From assembly GCF_028657905.1 (NCBI RefSeq), contig NZ_CP117780.1:434001-498000 (forward strand): a stretch of DNA of 64,000 nucleotides, read 5' to 3'. The stretch is from Burkholderia sp. FERM BP-3421 (GTDB lineage: Bacteria > Pseudomonadota > Gammaproteobacteria > Burkholderiales > Burkholderiaceae). The notes under the pieces are model-generated. The model was not told the origin of the DNA. It saw only the letters and a program-made list of their open reading frames with translations, and did no database searches. This document shows positions 18,634 through 28,427 of this stretch, piece by piece (within the stretch, counting starts at the first letter, position 1; each line of letters opens with the position of its first letter). A program made the position numbers and the translations under genes.

Positions 18634-19965
18634 CTAGCCGTCCGGCCCGATGTAGAGCGGCCCCTGGTCCTCGCGCAACGTCACGAGGCCATCGTGCGCG
18701 GCGCGTGGTGTGCCGTACAGGTCGGTCGCGGCCGCTTCGGCGGGCGGCAGGCGCGACAGATCCACGGTGACGGCGTTGCCCTGGCCGTAGCACCAGACCA
18801 CATAGCGGGTCGCCGCGCCGTTGCTCAGCCTCAGCACGATATAGCGGCCGGCCGGATCCATCCGATAGGCGGCGCGCGCCGCGTGCGCGGTGAACGCGAA
18901 CAGCCGTTTCACCGCGACATACGCGGGCAGCGGCTCGCCCTGCGCATCCAGCAGGCCGAAGTTGTGCTCCATGTTCTTCGGGTCTGGGCCATCGTCGCGG
19001 ATGTCGTAGTAGGCGCTCAGCCCGAGTTGCGCGATCCAGTCGACCAGCAGCCGGCGCGCCGCGTAGGTGGCCTGCCGGGCCCGCGCGCGCGGCGCGTGGC
19101 CGTCGGCGAGATCGGAGACGTACGCGTAGCCGACGCTCGGATACGACCACTCGGTCGCCCAGATCTCCGGCACCCGCCGATAGGCAGACAGGTCACGGCG
19201 GAGCGCGCGATAGTCGTCCAGCGCCGTTTCGGGATTGCCTTGCCGGTACGGATGCACGCTGACCGCGTCCGGCGCGTACCGGGCGCCGGCGCTGATGTCG
19301 CCCACCGCGCGGATGAACGATCGATCGATCTGCTGGACGCCGCCCATCGCAACCTGGGCGGCGGGATTGGTCTGTCTGATCGCCTGCACGGCGGTTTTCA
19401 GCAGGTTCCGGTAGCCGGCGGCTGACGGCGCGGCAAGCCAGTAGGTCGGGTGATTCTGCTCGTTCCAAACTTCGAAGCGCACTGCGTCGTGCCGGTAGCG
19501 CAGCGCCGACTGGGACACATACGCGTGGAACGCCGCCAGTTGCGCGGGGGTGGTGGGCGGCTGTCTGGGACTGTGCAGCGGATGCTGGTAGCCGAGGATG
19601 AACAGCGCGCCGAGCCCGCGCTCGGCCAGGTTCGCGACGAGCGCGTCGTACTTCGAGAAATCCCAGCCGGCCGGTGTCTCGACCGCCTCCCAGAACAGGT
19701 CGGTGCGGACGAACGAGAATCCCGCGTCGCGCACCGCGTCGAGCAGGCCCGGATCGTCGATGTCGTGGATCGCGATGCCGGTATTGGCGCGGGAGGCTTC
19801 GAAGCGCGGCAGGTCGACATAGGACGACGCCGCACCGGGAACGACCACGACGGCCGCCGCGTGCACCGCGCCGGCCGCGACGAGCGCCGCGCTCGCGAGC
19901 GCGGCCGCGAGCAGCAGGCGGCAGCGGACGGTTCGGCGAACGAGGGAGCGGGGTGGGGAGAGCAT
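18634..19965 (-). CDS. PslG-like (GH39/clan GH-A) glycoside hydrolase, exported
   Basis: A 443-residue protein with a signal peptide (RCRLLLAAALASAALVAAGAVHAAA). A TIM-barrel glycosidase follows: acid/base Glu in RFEVWNEQNHPTYW (~168), SVHPYRQG, nucleophile Glu in WATEWSYPS (~271), and a small C-terminal beta domain. It most resembles PslG and related glycosidases encoded in exopolysaccharide operons, which hydrolyse the polymer in the periplasm and affect biofilm structure. It begins 13 bp after the Wzy-like gene and precedes the Wzc-like gene by 77 bp, all on one strand, so a polymer-processing role is well supported by context. The exact linkage is unknown. Confidence 0.82.
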   Translation of the reverse strand: MLSPPRSLVRRTVRCRLLLAAALASAALVAAGAVHAAAVVVVPGAASSYVDLPRFEASRANTGIAIHDIDDPGLLDAVRDAGFSFVRTDLFWEAVETPAGWDFSKYDALVANLAERGLGALFILGYQHPLHSPRQPPTTPAQLAAFHAYVSQSALRYRHDAVRFEVWNEQNHPTYWLAAPSAAGYRNLLKTAVQAIRQTNPAAQVAMGGVQQIDRSFIRAVGDISAGARYAPDAVSVHPYRQGNPETALDDYRALRRDLSAYRRVPEIWATEWSYPSVGYAYVSDLADGHAPRARARQATYAARRLLVDWIAQLGLSAYYDIRDDGPDPKNMEHNFGLLDAQGEPLPAYVAVKRLFAFTAHAARAAYRMDPAGRYIVLRLSNGAATRYVVWCYGQGNAVTVDLSRLPPAEAAATDLYGTPRAAHDGLVTLREDQGPLYIGPDG

Positions 19966-19978
19966 CGCGAATCCGGAG

Positions 19979-21241
19979 TTAGCGCCAGAGCGGCGCGATG
20001 CGGGGCGCGGCCGGCACGGAGTAGACGGTACGATCCGCGTCGGCTTGCGCCGGGCTTAGCGTGAGCATGCGCACCGTGATGCCGAAGAACAGCAGGCAGC
20101 CGAGCGTTTCGTAGATGTCGGTGGTGATGCCGCTCAACAGCAGGAACGACAGCATCAGCCATGCGCGCGTGTCGGTCGAGCGGCTCGCGAGCACGTAGTG
20201 GGCGAAGGCGAACAAGGACATCGCGGTGCCGATCACGCCGAGCGTGGCAATCATGAGAAGGGCGGCATTGTCCGACCAGCCGACGTTGAAGCCGAAGTCG
20301 CCGACGTAATACGCGGTGGCCGAGCCGAAGCCGCCCGGCCCGATGCCAAACCAGATCAGGTGTTCGCGCAGCAATCCTTCGAGCAGTTGGGGCCAAGTGT
20401 TGATGACGCGGTCCTGCATCGACGCCAGCAGCGTGGAATCGGTCATTCCGGCGTTGGTCGACAGCGACGCGACCCAGCCCGCGAACGGCAGCACGACGAT
20501 CAGCATGGTGATCCACGCGCAAGCGCGCTTGAGCGCGTGCGGGCGCATCAGGTAATGGAAGCCGACGACGATCGCAAGCGCAATGAGCGTCGTCTTGTTG
20601 GTGGTGTCCCAGATCCCGATCGCCGAGACCGTCAGCAGCGCGGCGATCGCGAGCGGCGCGCGCAGCCGGGGCAGCAGCCAGACCGTCATCAGGCCGATCA
20701 TCAGTCCGGTCGTGGCGCTGCTTCGGCCGAATCCGGCCAGTCGCGTCGCGGTGCCGACATAGGTGTTGACCGCGATCTGCACGCTCACGCCGTCGATGTC
20801 GATGCTGCCGCCGGCCCACGGCATGCGGGTGAAGGTATTGATGATCACCCCGGCGTTGCATAGCGCCGCAACGGCGATCAATGCCCCCAGCATGCGCGGA
20901 TATTCGAGTGCTTCGAGCGCTTCCGGTGGCGTGAGCGCCGCGAACAGCATCGGCGACACAGTCCAGATCCAGAAGCCTGTCGCGGCGAGCCCAACGCCGT
21001 TGGCAAGCGCCACGCAGGTCTCCGCGGCGATGTAGCAGGCGACGATCAGATGCATGGGGCGGGGGCGCCGCAGCAGCGCGACGGCGATGCAGCCCACCAT
21101 CATCACCTTCGGCAGATAGTTGAGCGACGCGATACCCGCGGCCGACAGGTAGTACCGGAGCGCACCGGACAAGACCTCGCTTGCCGCGGCGATCACGAAG
21201 GTCACAGCCCAAAGCCGATGGTACGGTCGTATCCCGCTCAT
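19979..21241 (-). CDS. O-antigen ligase/Wzy-type polysaccharide polymerase
   Basis: A 420-residue membrane protein with 10-12 hydrophobic segments and a long loop near residues 270-320 containing MTDSTLLASMQDRVINTWPQ and LIWFGIGPGGFGSAT. This pattern (hydrophobic core, large periplasmic loop, FGIGPGGF motif) is typical of Wzy_C/O-antigen ligase-type enzymes, which polymerise undecaprenyl-linked repeat units or ligate chains. It is the first gene of a tight leftward run with a PslG-like glycosidase, a Wzc-like protein and a glycosidase lipoprotein. Polymerase rather than ligase is favoured because of the chain-length partner, but sequence alone does not settle it. Confidence 0.82.
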   Translation of the reverse strand: MSGIRPYHRLWAVTFVIAAASEVLSGALRYYLSAAGIASLNYLPKVMMVGCIAVALLRRPRPMHLIVACYIAAETCVALANGVGLAATGFWIWTVSPMLFAALTPPEALEALEYPRMLGALIAVAALCNAGVIINTFTRMPWAGGSIDIDGVSVQIAVNTYVGTATRLAGFGRSSATTGLMIGLMTVWLLPRLRAPLAIAALLTVSAIGIWDTTNKTTLIALAIVVGFHYLMRPHALKRACAWITMLIVVLPFAGWVASLSTNAGMTDSTLLASMQDRVINTWPQLLEGLLREHLIWFGIGPGGFGSATAYYVGDFGFNVGWSDNAALLMIATLGVIGTAMSLFAFAHYVLASRSTDTRAWLMLSFLLLSGITTDIYETLGCLLFFGITVRMLTLSPAQADADRTVYSVPAAPRIAPLWR

Positions 21242-21494
21242 GATAACGATTTGGCCTGCTGATTGACTGGAGTCGATTCGAGTAATGGGGGCTGATCGGC
21301 GAAAGGCAGCGGGCCCGGGTCCGGACGCCCGCTGCTTGCCTGCGGGCTATCCCGGTCGGGAGCATAGCCGTACGGATTGGGGGAGAAAGTACGATAGCCC
21401 ACCGTAGACAGCGGAAATGACAGTGTTTGACGAGCGCGGGTGCGTGGATAGGATTGCGAAAGGTTTAAGTAATGAAGCGGCCGTCCGATTTCTC

Positions 21495-21718
21495 TGGTGC
21501 ATCGATTCTGCGAGCAACTTCTTCAGCCGGTTGTTTTTCGCCTCGCGCTCTTTCAGGCGTTTCGCGTCAGACACGCTCACTCCGCCTAACTTGCTGCGCC
21601 ACAGGTAGTCGCTCGCCTCGGAAAATCCGTGCTGACGGCAGAGCGCCTTGATCGGCAAGCCGGCCTCTGCCTCGCGCAAAAAACCAATGATCTGCTCTTA
21701 GGTGAATCGTTTCTTCAT
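21495..21718 (-). pseudogene. IS3-family transposase OrfA remnant
   Basis: Read leftward, MKKRFT is followed by an in-frame TAA, then QIIGFLREAEAGLPIKALC, FSEASDYLWRSKLGG and LKKLLAES. This is the N-terminal HTH and leucine-zipper part of IS407-type IS3 OrfA proteins, where the seventh codon is normally Glu. Similarity ends near 21495 and no OrfB follows. It is a nonfunctional relic at the right edge of the exopolysaccharide module. Confidence 0.72.
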
Positions 21719-22116
21719 GCCCAATCTCATGACTATGTGATAGGACTCCAAAGCGTCGCGCTACCCAAGGACAGGGTGACATCGAAGGCAATTATGACTG
21801 CGCCGGCAACGACGCAGTGGGGCGCATCGAACGCTCCTGACACATTACGGGACTGATCGAATGGCGTTCGACAGGCACAATATTTTCTTTATGGTCAAGC
21901 AAGATCTTCTTGATTGTAGGCGAAATGAAATTAAGTGAAAATAATGGTGTGCGGTGATCAATGGAAATGGGGTTAAGTGAGAATTAAGCCATCAATATTG
22001 ATCAATTTTGCTATTTTTATATGAAATTTGAATCGATTTTATGTGATTTAAATTTTCGTATGTTTGATGGTGTGCGGGCTTTATCAAGTGGATGGCGTTG
22101 GACTAAATTGAAAAAC
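21719..22116. other. AT-rich intergenic stretch before lipase
   Basis: About 400 bp, markedly AT-rich from 21870 on and unlike the surrounding genes. No gene is supported. It probably holds the promoter of the lipase and suggests that this segment was acquired. Confidence 0.4.
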
Positions 22117-23367
22117 ATGATGAAAATTCCAAAGATTTTCCATATCGTCGTCGCAGCAATATTTTTGAACCCTGCGGCGCCCCGTGCCGGCGAATTCGCA
22201 CCCAGCGGTAGCATCCCGGCATTCTATAGATGGAGCGACGACATTCCTTCGGTGCCCGGCCGACTTCTGCGGACCGAGCCGCTGACGGCTGAACAACGCC
22301 TTTCCAAGGCGGGCGCGAGCGTCCGCCTGCTATATGCGTCGACCGACGGCGTTGACGGTCACACACCAGTCGTGGTGTCTGGCGCGCTGTATCTCCCAAA
22401 GGGCCATCCGCCCCCCGGCGGATGGCCGCTGATCGCCTGGGCTCACGGCACCGTAGGGACTGCAGACATTTGCGCGCCATCGTACTCGGGCCGCAGTCGT
22501 CGGGATCGCGACTATCTGGATCATTGGCTGGATAGGGGGTACGCGATCGTCGCAACCGACTACCCGGGACTAGGAACCGAAGGACTGCATCCATATGCGG
22601 GAACCCGTTCGCTTGCGTACAGTGTGCTGGACAGCGTTCGGGCGGTAGCTGAGCACGGCTTTCACATTTCGAAGAAGACGGTCGTCGTTGGACAATCCCA
22701 AGGCGCGCGAGCAGCTTTCGCGAGCGCGCTGTACGCAGCGTCGTACTCGCCGAACCTCGATATCGCCGGAGTGGTCGCGACCGGCACGCCCGACTATCTC
22801 TGGGACTCGAACGAAGGGGCCTCCGATGACACTCTGGCGACCTCGCGCAAGAGCGTCAATACCGCCTTTGCCTTCGATCTCTATCAGTTGCAATCCGCCA
22901 GACTCCTAAATGTCGCGTATCGTCCGGAAAACTACCTCAATGAACAAGGGCTTAAGATTTTTAAGTTTGCCGAGGATCATTGTGTGCTTGACCTCCAAAG
23001 CGAAATTGTTCGAACTAAGGCAACCTTTGACGGGAGCTTCAAGACTGACCCCAAGGACGTGTTTTCCGCAATATCCGATCTGGGCGCCTACCCTGAAATC
23101 AAGACCAACATTCCGATTTTCTTTGGAACCGGCGGCAAGGACCGCGCTGTTTCCGTTCCAGGCCAGATCGCACTAGCCAAACGGGCTTGCGCAGCTGGAA
23201 ATCGCGTCGAATTTCATTTCTACCCCGATCTCGATCACTCCGGTACGGTGCTGGGATCGGCGCCAGATTCGACGATTTTTGTCAGAAAGGCTTTTTCCGG
23301 AGCGGCGATACCGGGGAATTGCGCTATGGAGAAGCTGACCGAGCCGTCGCAACGAGTCAATGAGTAG
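22117..23367 (+). CDS. Secretory lipase/alpha-beta hydrolase, exported
   Basis: A 416-residue protein from MMKIPKIFHIVVAAIFL, a signal peptide with a likely APRAG cleavage. The open frame extends to 22021, but that part is AT-rich and does not look coding. The hydrolase core resembles the secretory lipase (LIP) family: the WAHGTVGTADICAPS oxyanion region, nucleophile Ser in VVVGQSQGARAA (~residue 194), Asp in TGGKDRAVSV and His in PDLDHSGTV. It likely cleaves ester substrates outside the cytoplasm. Its base composition is lower in GC than its neighbours, and transposase relics flank it, suggesting horizontal origin. Confidence 0.82.
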   Translation: MMKIPKIFHIVVAAIFLNPAAPRAGEFAPSGSIPAFYRWSDDIPSVPGRLLRTEPLTAEQRLSKAGASVRLLYASTDGVDGHTPVVVSGALYLPKGHPPPGGWPLIAWAHGTVGTADICAPSYSGRSRRDRDYLDHWLDRGYAIVATDYPGLGTEGLHPYAGTRSLAYSVLDSVRAVAEHGFHISKKTVVVGQSQGARAAFASALYAASYSPNLDIAGVVATGTPDYLWDSNEGASDDTLATSRKSVNTAFAFDLYQLQSARLLNVAYRPENYLNEQGLKIFKFAEDHCVLDLQSEIVRTKATFDGSFKTDPKDVFSAISDLGAYPEIKTNIPIFFGTGGKDRAVSVPGQIALAKRACAAGNRVEFHFYPDLDHSGTVLGSAPDSTIFVRKAFSGAAIPGNCAMEKLTEPSQRVNE

Positions 23368-23963
23368 CCGACTTGCGGGACTGTCAAATTGTCGGCGGGC
23401 TGGAGTATTGAGTCGGCCCTGAACAATCCGCCAAGGCTTGGCGTTGTTGAGCCGATCCGGTAGCCGTGAGGCACGGCACCGAGTACGTACAACAACCGAA
23501 GCTGCGCCGCCATTAACAATCGGGTTTCGGTGCAGTGAGCGGTGGGCGCGCCAATTGGGACAGTCGGATAAGTGGTTGGTCCGGGGCCTGAGCCAGTGAT
23601 GATGCTGGCAAAGGAATCGAGGACATCACGAAGAGAACCCGACGGACGCACTCCGCAGCGTTCAAAGCGAAGGCAGCGCTGGCAGCGGTCAACGGCGAGC
23701 GGACGCGCCAGCCAACAATACGCGGGCGAACACGTCGATCACGAATGCCACGTACAGCCACCTGCAGCGCGTGACTCGGGCACCTGTGTTCGATGATCGC
23801 CCCTTGTCGACCTCCGCCAGCTTGCCGCGAACGCGCGAACGGCGTCGTGAAGCGCGCCCCTTGAACGATTGCACGTGATTCTGTTTGGAATAACGATATC
23901 GTCATTTACTGGTTGGGGACGGAACGAGGGGGCCGTATGATCGCCGCTCGGAGGTAACGAGAG
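23368..23963. other. Non-coding stretch with insertion-sequence debris
   Basis: About 600 bp with no intact gene. Its second half contains pieces of IS3-type transposase genes in both orientations, listed separately. The last bases hold the ribosome site (GGAGGTAACGAGAG) of the methyltransferase gene. Confidence 0.4.
23625..23790. pseudogene. IS3-family orfA and orfB fragments in opposite orientation
   Basis: On the + strand, codons TKRTRRTHSAAFKAKAALAAV (23628-23690) match the start of IS3-type OrfA, with ATC where the ATG is expected. Abutting it on the minus strand (about 23690-23775) is WLYVAFVIDVFAR, then after a frameshift RIVGWRV, matching the DDE catalytic core region of OrfB. The head-to-head fragments show deletion and inversion of an old element. 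Confidence 0.65.
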
Positions 23964-24875
23964 ATGATCCGCATTCTTGACGGCGGCATGGGCCGCGAAT
24001 TATTGCGCATGGGCGCGCCGTTCAAACAACCCGAATGGTCGGCGCTGGCGCTGATTGAAGCGCCCCACTATGTGCGCGCCGCCCATGAGGCATTCGTGCG
24101 CGCGGGTGCCGATGTCGTGACGACCAACTCCTACGCCGTCGTGCCGTTTCATATTGGCGAGGAGCGCTTCGCACAGCATGGGCAGGAACTTGCCGACCGC
24201 GCGGGCCGGCTCGCGCGCGATGCGGTCGCCAACAGCGCGAGCCCCGTGCAGGTCGCGGGCTCCTTGCCACCGCTGTTCGGCTCCTATCGCCCCGATCTGT
24301 TCGACGCCAGGCGCGCCGCGCCGTTGCTCGATACGCTCATCAACGGGCTCGCGCCGCACGTCGATCTGTGGCTCGGTGAAACGCTCGGCTCGACAGCCGA
24401 AGCACGCGCGATCCGCACCGCATTGGGCGACGACACGCGACCGCTCTGGCTCTCCTTCACGCTCGACGACGCGGACGACGTGCCTGCGATTGCCGCGGGC
24501 CATGCACCCGCGCGGCTGCGCTCGGGAGAAAGCGTGAGCGCAGCGGTCGATACCGCGCGGGCGTTGAACGCCCAGGCGCTGCTCTTCAATTGCAGCCAGG
24601 CCGAAATCATGAAATCCGCCGTACTCGAAGCGCGCAAACATGCCGGCCCGACGCTCGCGCTCGGTGTCTACGCCAATGCGTTCGAACCCGAGCGTCAGCG
24701 CCGCGCCGCGAACACCGGATTGAGCGCACTGCGCGGCGATCTCGAACCCGATGGCTACCTCGCCTTCGCACGCGAATGGGCCGCTGCGGGCGCGTCGCTG
24801 ATCGGCGGTTGCTGCGGCATCGGCCCCGAGCATATCGAACGTCTCGCCGAAGCACTGCGCGAAAGCGAGCAGTGA
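23964..24875 (+). CDS. mmuM: Homocysteine S-methyltransferase family protein
   Basis: A 303-residue zinc-dependent methyltransferase. Family features are the N-terminal ILDGGMGRELLRMG, the ADVVTTNSYAV segment, zinc-ligand Cys in LLFNCSQAE, and the paired cysteines in LIGGCCGIGPEHI. It should transfer a methyl group from S-methylmethionine, or a similar sulfonium or betaine donor, to homocysteine to make methionine. GGAGGTAACGAG gives a good ribosome site. A complete Dpp-type ABC transporter follows 113 bp downstream on the same strand, which suggests co-transcription and import of the methyl donor or a precursor. The gene symbol reflects family, not proven specificity. Confidence 0.85.
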   Translation: MIRILDGGMGRELLRMGAPFKQPEWSALALIEAPHYVRAAHEAFVRAGADVVTTNSYAVVPFHIGEERFAQHGQELADRAGRLARDAVANSASPVQVAGSLPPLFGSYRPDLFDARRAAPLLDTLINGLAPHVDLWLGETLGSTAEARAIRTALGDDTRPLWLSFTLDDADDVPAIAAGHAPARLRSGESVSAAVDTARALNAQALLFNCSQAEIMKSAVLEARKHAGPTLALGVYANAFEPERQRRAANTGLSALRGDLEPDGYLAFAREWAAAGASLIGGCCGIGPEHIERLAEALRESEQ

Positions 24876-24988
24876 CCCGGCGACAAACTCGCGGTCAGCG
24901 CGCGGTATCGCCCAACAATGAGCACGCCTTGAGGCCGCGATAAGCGCGATCCTCGGACCCGGCTCTTGCACTTCTCTTCTACCCGTCT

Positions 24989-26557
24989 ATGTCGAACGAT
25001 ACGGATACGTCCACGCCGGCCCACGCGTCACGCCGCCGTTTCCTGCAACTGACCGGCGGCAGTCTCGCCGCCGGCGCGGCCGCCGTGCTATTGCCCTTGA
25101 GCGCGCGCGCGGCCGACACACCCAAACGCGGCGGGCACCTGATTCTCGGCGTCGACACGGCGTCGAGTTCCGACCGCATCGACCCGGCGTTCTACTTCGA
25201 AGAGTACATGTACAACGTCGGGCGCCAGATCTTCAATACGCTGACCGATCTCAACGACGACGGCACGCTGCGCCCTGGCCTCGCGACTCATTGGGAAAGC
25301 CGGCAAGGCGCGACGGTCTGGGTGTTCAAGCTGCGCCAAGGCGTGCAATTCCACAACGGCAAGACGCTCGAACCCGCCGACGTCATCTACTCGCTGAATC
25401 ACCATCGCGCGAAGGACTCGCAATCCGCCGCGAAGAGCTATCTCGATCCGGTGCGCGATATCGCCGTCACCGGGCGGAACGAACTCACGTTTCGCCTTGC
25501 CTCGCCGAACGTCGATTTTCCGTGGCTGCTTGGCGACGTCCACTTCGGCATTACGCCGGCGGGTGCGGATTTTGACAAGGGCATCGGCACGGGCGCCTTC
25601 GTGCTGGAACGTTTCCAGCCCGGTGTGCGTACGCTCACGCGCCGCAATCCGAACTACTGGGACAGCTCGCGCGGCTTTGTCGACTCGGTCGAGACTGTGG
25701 CCTACAACGACAGTACCGCGCGAGTGGCCGCGCTGCTGAGCGGCTCGGTGCATTTGATCAATCGAGTCGAGCCGCGCGTCGCGAAGCGCCTCGAAAATAC
25801 GCCGAACATCGTCATCCATCGTGCGCGCGACACGCAGAATATTCTGTTTCCGATGCTCGCCGACACGGCGCCATACACCGGCAACGACCTGCGCACGGCG
25901 CTCAAGTATGCGATCGATCGAGAGCAATTGCGCAACTCATTGCTGAGCGGTCATGGCTCGGTCTCGAACGACAATCCGTTGTTTCCGTCGAACCGTTTCT
26001 ATACGACCGACATACCGAAGCACACCTACGACCCCGACAAGGCGAGGTTTTACTGGAAAAAAGCGGGCCTGAGCCAGCCGATCGTACTCACGGCGGCGGA
26101 CGGCGCGACCTTCAACGGTGCGGTGTCGGCGGCCGAGCTTTATCAGGCGTCGGCGACACGCGCAGGCATTCCGTTTCGCGTCAATCGCGTGCCTGCCGAC
26201 GGCTACTGGACCCAGGTCTGGATGAAGCAGCCGTTCTGCGCGTCGTCGTGGGCGAACCGTTCGACCGCCGACGCTTATCTTTCGATGGTCTGCGTCTCGG
26301 ATGCGCCGTGGAACGAGTCGAAGTGGAAGAACCCCAAGTTCGACCAGTTGGTCGCCCAAGCACGCGCGCAAGCCGACGAGACGCGCCGCCGCCAGCTTTA
26401 TCACGACATTCAAGTGCTGTACGCCGAACAGGGCGCATCGGTGATTCCCTTGTACGCCGATTCGCTCCGGGCGTCGCGCACGAGTCTGCGCGGCTATGTG
26501 GACATTCCGGGCGAAGTCGGCTCGCGTGCCGCCGAGCGGGTATGGTTCGCGAGCTGA
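24989..26557 (+). CDS. Dpp/Opp-type ABC transporter substrate-binding protein
   Basis: A 522-residue periplasmic protein of the SBP_bac_5 family. A Tat-type signal (SRRRFLQLTGGSLAAGAAAVLL) ends near ARAAD. The family signature is visible in PKRGGHLILGVD, LRPGLATHWESRQGATVWVFKLRQGV and FHNGKTLEPADVIYSLNHHR. Relatives bind peptides, nickel chelates, opines or other small polar compounds. It heads a four-gene transporter set, and the next gene overlaps its stop codon. The methyltransferase upstream suggests a sulfur- or methyl-containing ligand, but this is inference. Confidence 0.9.
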   Translation: MSNDTDTSTPAHASRRRFLQLTGGSLAAGAAAVLLPLSARAADTPKRGGHLILGVDTASSSDRIDPAFYFEEYMYNVGRQIFNTLTDLNDDGTLRPGLATHWESRQGATVWVFKLRQGVQFHNGKTLEPADVIYSLNHHRAKDSQSAAKSYLDPVRDIAVTGRNELTFRLASPNVDFPWLLGDVHFGITPAGADFDKGIGTGAFVLERFQPGVRTLTRRNPNYWDSSRGFVDSVETVAYNDSTARVAALLSGSVHLINRVEPRVAKRLENTPNIVIHRARDTQNILFPMLADTAPYTGNDLRTALKYAIDREQLRNSLLSGHGSVSNDNPLFPSNRFYTTDIPKHTYDPDKARFYWKKAGLSQPIVLTAADGATFNGAVSAAELYQASATRAGIPFRVNRVPADGYWTQVWMKQPFCASSWANRSTADAYLSMVCVSDAPWNESKWKNPKFDQLVAQARAQADETRRRQLYHDIQVLYAEQGASVIPLYADSLRASRTSLRGYVDIPGEVGSRAAERVWFAS

Positions 26558-27579
26558 ACACACGCGCGGCGCGCGATGTCCGCTCCTGGCAGAGCACCTC
26601 GTCACGTGCCTGGCAGCGTACGCGGCGGCTGACAACCTTCGTGCTGCGCCGGCTCGTGCACGCCGCGCTCACGCTGTTCGCCGCGGCCACGCTCGTCTTC
26701 GCAGCGACGAGCCTCCTCCCTGGCAACATCGCCGCGACGATTCTCGGCCAGAGCGGGACGCCTTCGGCCGTGCAGTCGCTCGAACACGAGCTGGCGCTCG
26801 ACCGGCCGCTCGCGGAACGATACGGCGACTGGCTCGGTGCGCTGCTGCAAGGCGATGCCGGCAAGAGCTTCACCACGCGCACGCCCGTGATGCGAAGCGT
26901 GTTGCCTCGTCTCGCCAACACCTTGCTGCTCGCGGGCGCGGCCGCCGCGCTCGCGTTGCCGCTTGCCCTCGCGGCGGGCATCGCGGCGGCGCTCAACCGC
27001 GACAGCCTGCTGGATCGGGGCTTGCTCGCGCTGATGCGCGTTTCGGTGGCGCTGCCCGAATTCTTCACCGGCTATCTGTTGATCCTGCTGTTCGCGGTCG
27101 CGCACGCGTGGCTACCGAGCAGCGCAGCGAACTTCGGCGCTGACGGCTCGGCGCGCGAAAATCTCGCCGCGCTCGCGCTCCCGTGCGCGACGCTTGCGCT
27201 CGCCGTGATCGGTCATATGGGGAGCATGATCCGTGCAGCGCTGATCGACGTGTTGGCGCAGCCCTACATCGAAATGGCACGGCTCAAGGGACTCGGTGCC
27301 GGGCGCATCGTCTGGCGCCACGCGCTGCCCTGCGCGGTCGCGCCGATCGCCAACATCGTTGCGCTCAATCTCGCGTGGCTGACGGTGGGCGCGGTCGTGG
27401 TCGAGACGATCTTCGTCTGGCCTGGCCTCGGCCAATACATGGTCGACAGTGTCTCGAAGCGAGACATTCCCGCCGTGCAGGCGTGCGGCGTCGTTTTCGC
27501 GGCGATCTACGCCGGGCTGAATCTCGCCGCCGATCTCGTCGCCATGCTTTTTGATCCCCGCCTGAGACCGCATCGATGA
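26542..27579 (+). CDS. ABC transporter permease, DppB family
   Basis: A 346-residue inner-membrane permease with about six hydrophobic segments. FVLRRLVHAALTLFAAATLVF is the N-terminal first helix. The EAA-type loop IEMARLKGLGAGRIVWRHALPCAVAPI couples to the ATPase, and the end VSKRDIPAVQACGVVFAAIY is typical of DppB/OppB. The start at 26542 overlaps the binding-protein stop by 16 bp; the upstream extension of the frame is a shadow of that gene. The gene ends ATGA, overlapping the next permease. Confidence 0.9.
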   Translation: MVRELNTRAARDVRSWQSTSSRAWQRTRRLTTFVLRRLVHAALTLFAAATLVFAATSLLPGNIAATILGQSGTPSAVQSLEHELALDRPLAERYGDWLGALLQGDAGKSFTTRTPVMRSVLPRLANTLLLAGAAAALALPLALAAGIAAALNRDSLLDRGLLALMRVSVALPEFFTGYLLILLFAVAHAWLPSSAANFGADGSARENLAALALPCATLALAVIGHMGSMIRAALIDVLAQPYIEMARLKGLGAGRIVWRHALPCAVAPIANIVALNLAWLTVGAVVVETIFVWPGLGQYMVDSVSKRDIPAVQACGVVFAAIYAGLNLAADLVAMLFDPRLRPHR

Positions 27580-28427
27580 CTACGCCTATCGACGCCTCCT
27601 CCGAGAGCCGTGGCGCCGCTGCACGGCTGCGAGGGCCTCGATCGCCCCGGTGTCCCTGGTTCACGCTCGGCTTCTTGCTCGCCTGCGCCGTGGTCTGCGT
27701 CGCAACCCCGTTGCTTGCGCCTCACGCCGCCGGCGATGTGCTCGGCGGCAACTGGGAGCCGCCTTCGCGTCTTGCCTGGCTCGGCACTGACAATCTGGGC
27801 CGCGACATGTTCTCGCGCCTGCTCTGGAGCACTCGCACAACGCTCACGCTCGCGCTGTTCGCCGTGCTGTTCGCGTCGCTCACGGGCGGCGTGGCAGGGC
27901 TGGTTGCGGGCTTGCGCGGCGGCTGGCTGGATACGATGCTGGCGCGCTTGACCGATGTGCTGATGTCGATCCCAACGCTGGTATTCGCGCTGGTCGCGCT
28001 GTCGGTTGTCACGCCGGGCGCACTGTCCTTGTGCATCGTCGTGGGCCTGCTCGAAGGTTTGCGGCTTTTTCGCGTCACGCGCGCACTCGCGGCCAGCGTG
28101 AGCCAGCTCGATTATGTCGATGTCGCGCGGCTGCGCGGCGACCGGCTGGCAACGCTCATCGTGCGCGAAGTGCTGCCGAACATCGCCACACCGCTCGTCG
28201 CAGAACTCGGTTTGCGGCTTGTGTTCGCCGTGCTGCTGATTGCCACGCTTTCGTTTCTCGGCCTCGGCCTGCCGCCGCCCGCGACGGACTGGGGCAGTCT
28301 CGCGAAAGACAACAAGGACGGCGTGCTGTTCGGCGTGTCGGCCGCGCTGTTTCCCGGCCTGTTGATCGCTGCGTTCAGCCTGAGCGTGAACCGGTTGCTC
28401 GAATGGGGGACGCGCCGTGGCCGATGA
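27576..28427 (+). CDS. ABC transporter permease, DppC family
   Basis: A 283-residue permease of the DppC/OppC type. GTDNLGRDMFSRLLWSTRTTL is the family signature, followed by DVLMSIPTLVFALVALSV and the EAA loop YVDVARLRGDRLATLIVREVLPNI. About six membrane segments are present. Its ATG overlaps the TGA of the first permease (4-bp ATGA overlap), and its own stop overlaps the ATPase gene by 11 bp, so the four genes are translationally coupled. Confidence 0.92.
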   Translation: MTTPIDASSESRGAAARLRGPRSPRCPWFTLGFLLACAVVCVATPLLAPHAAGDVLGGNWEPPSRLAWLGTDNLGRDMFSRLLWSTRTTLTLALFAVLFASLTGGVAGLVAGLRGGWLDTMLARLTDVLMSIPTLVFALVALSVVTPGALSLCIVVGLLEGLRLFRVTRALAASVSQLDYVDVARLRGDRLATLIVREVLPNIATPLVAELGLRLVFAVLLIATLSFLGLGLPPPATDWGSLAKDNKDGVLFGVSAALFPGLLIAAFSLSVNRLLEWGTRRGR

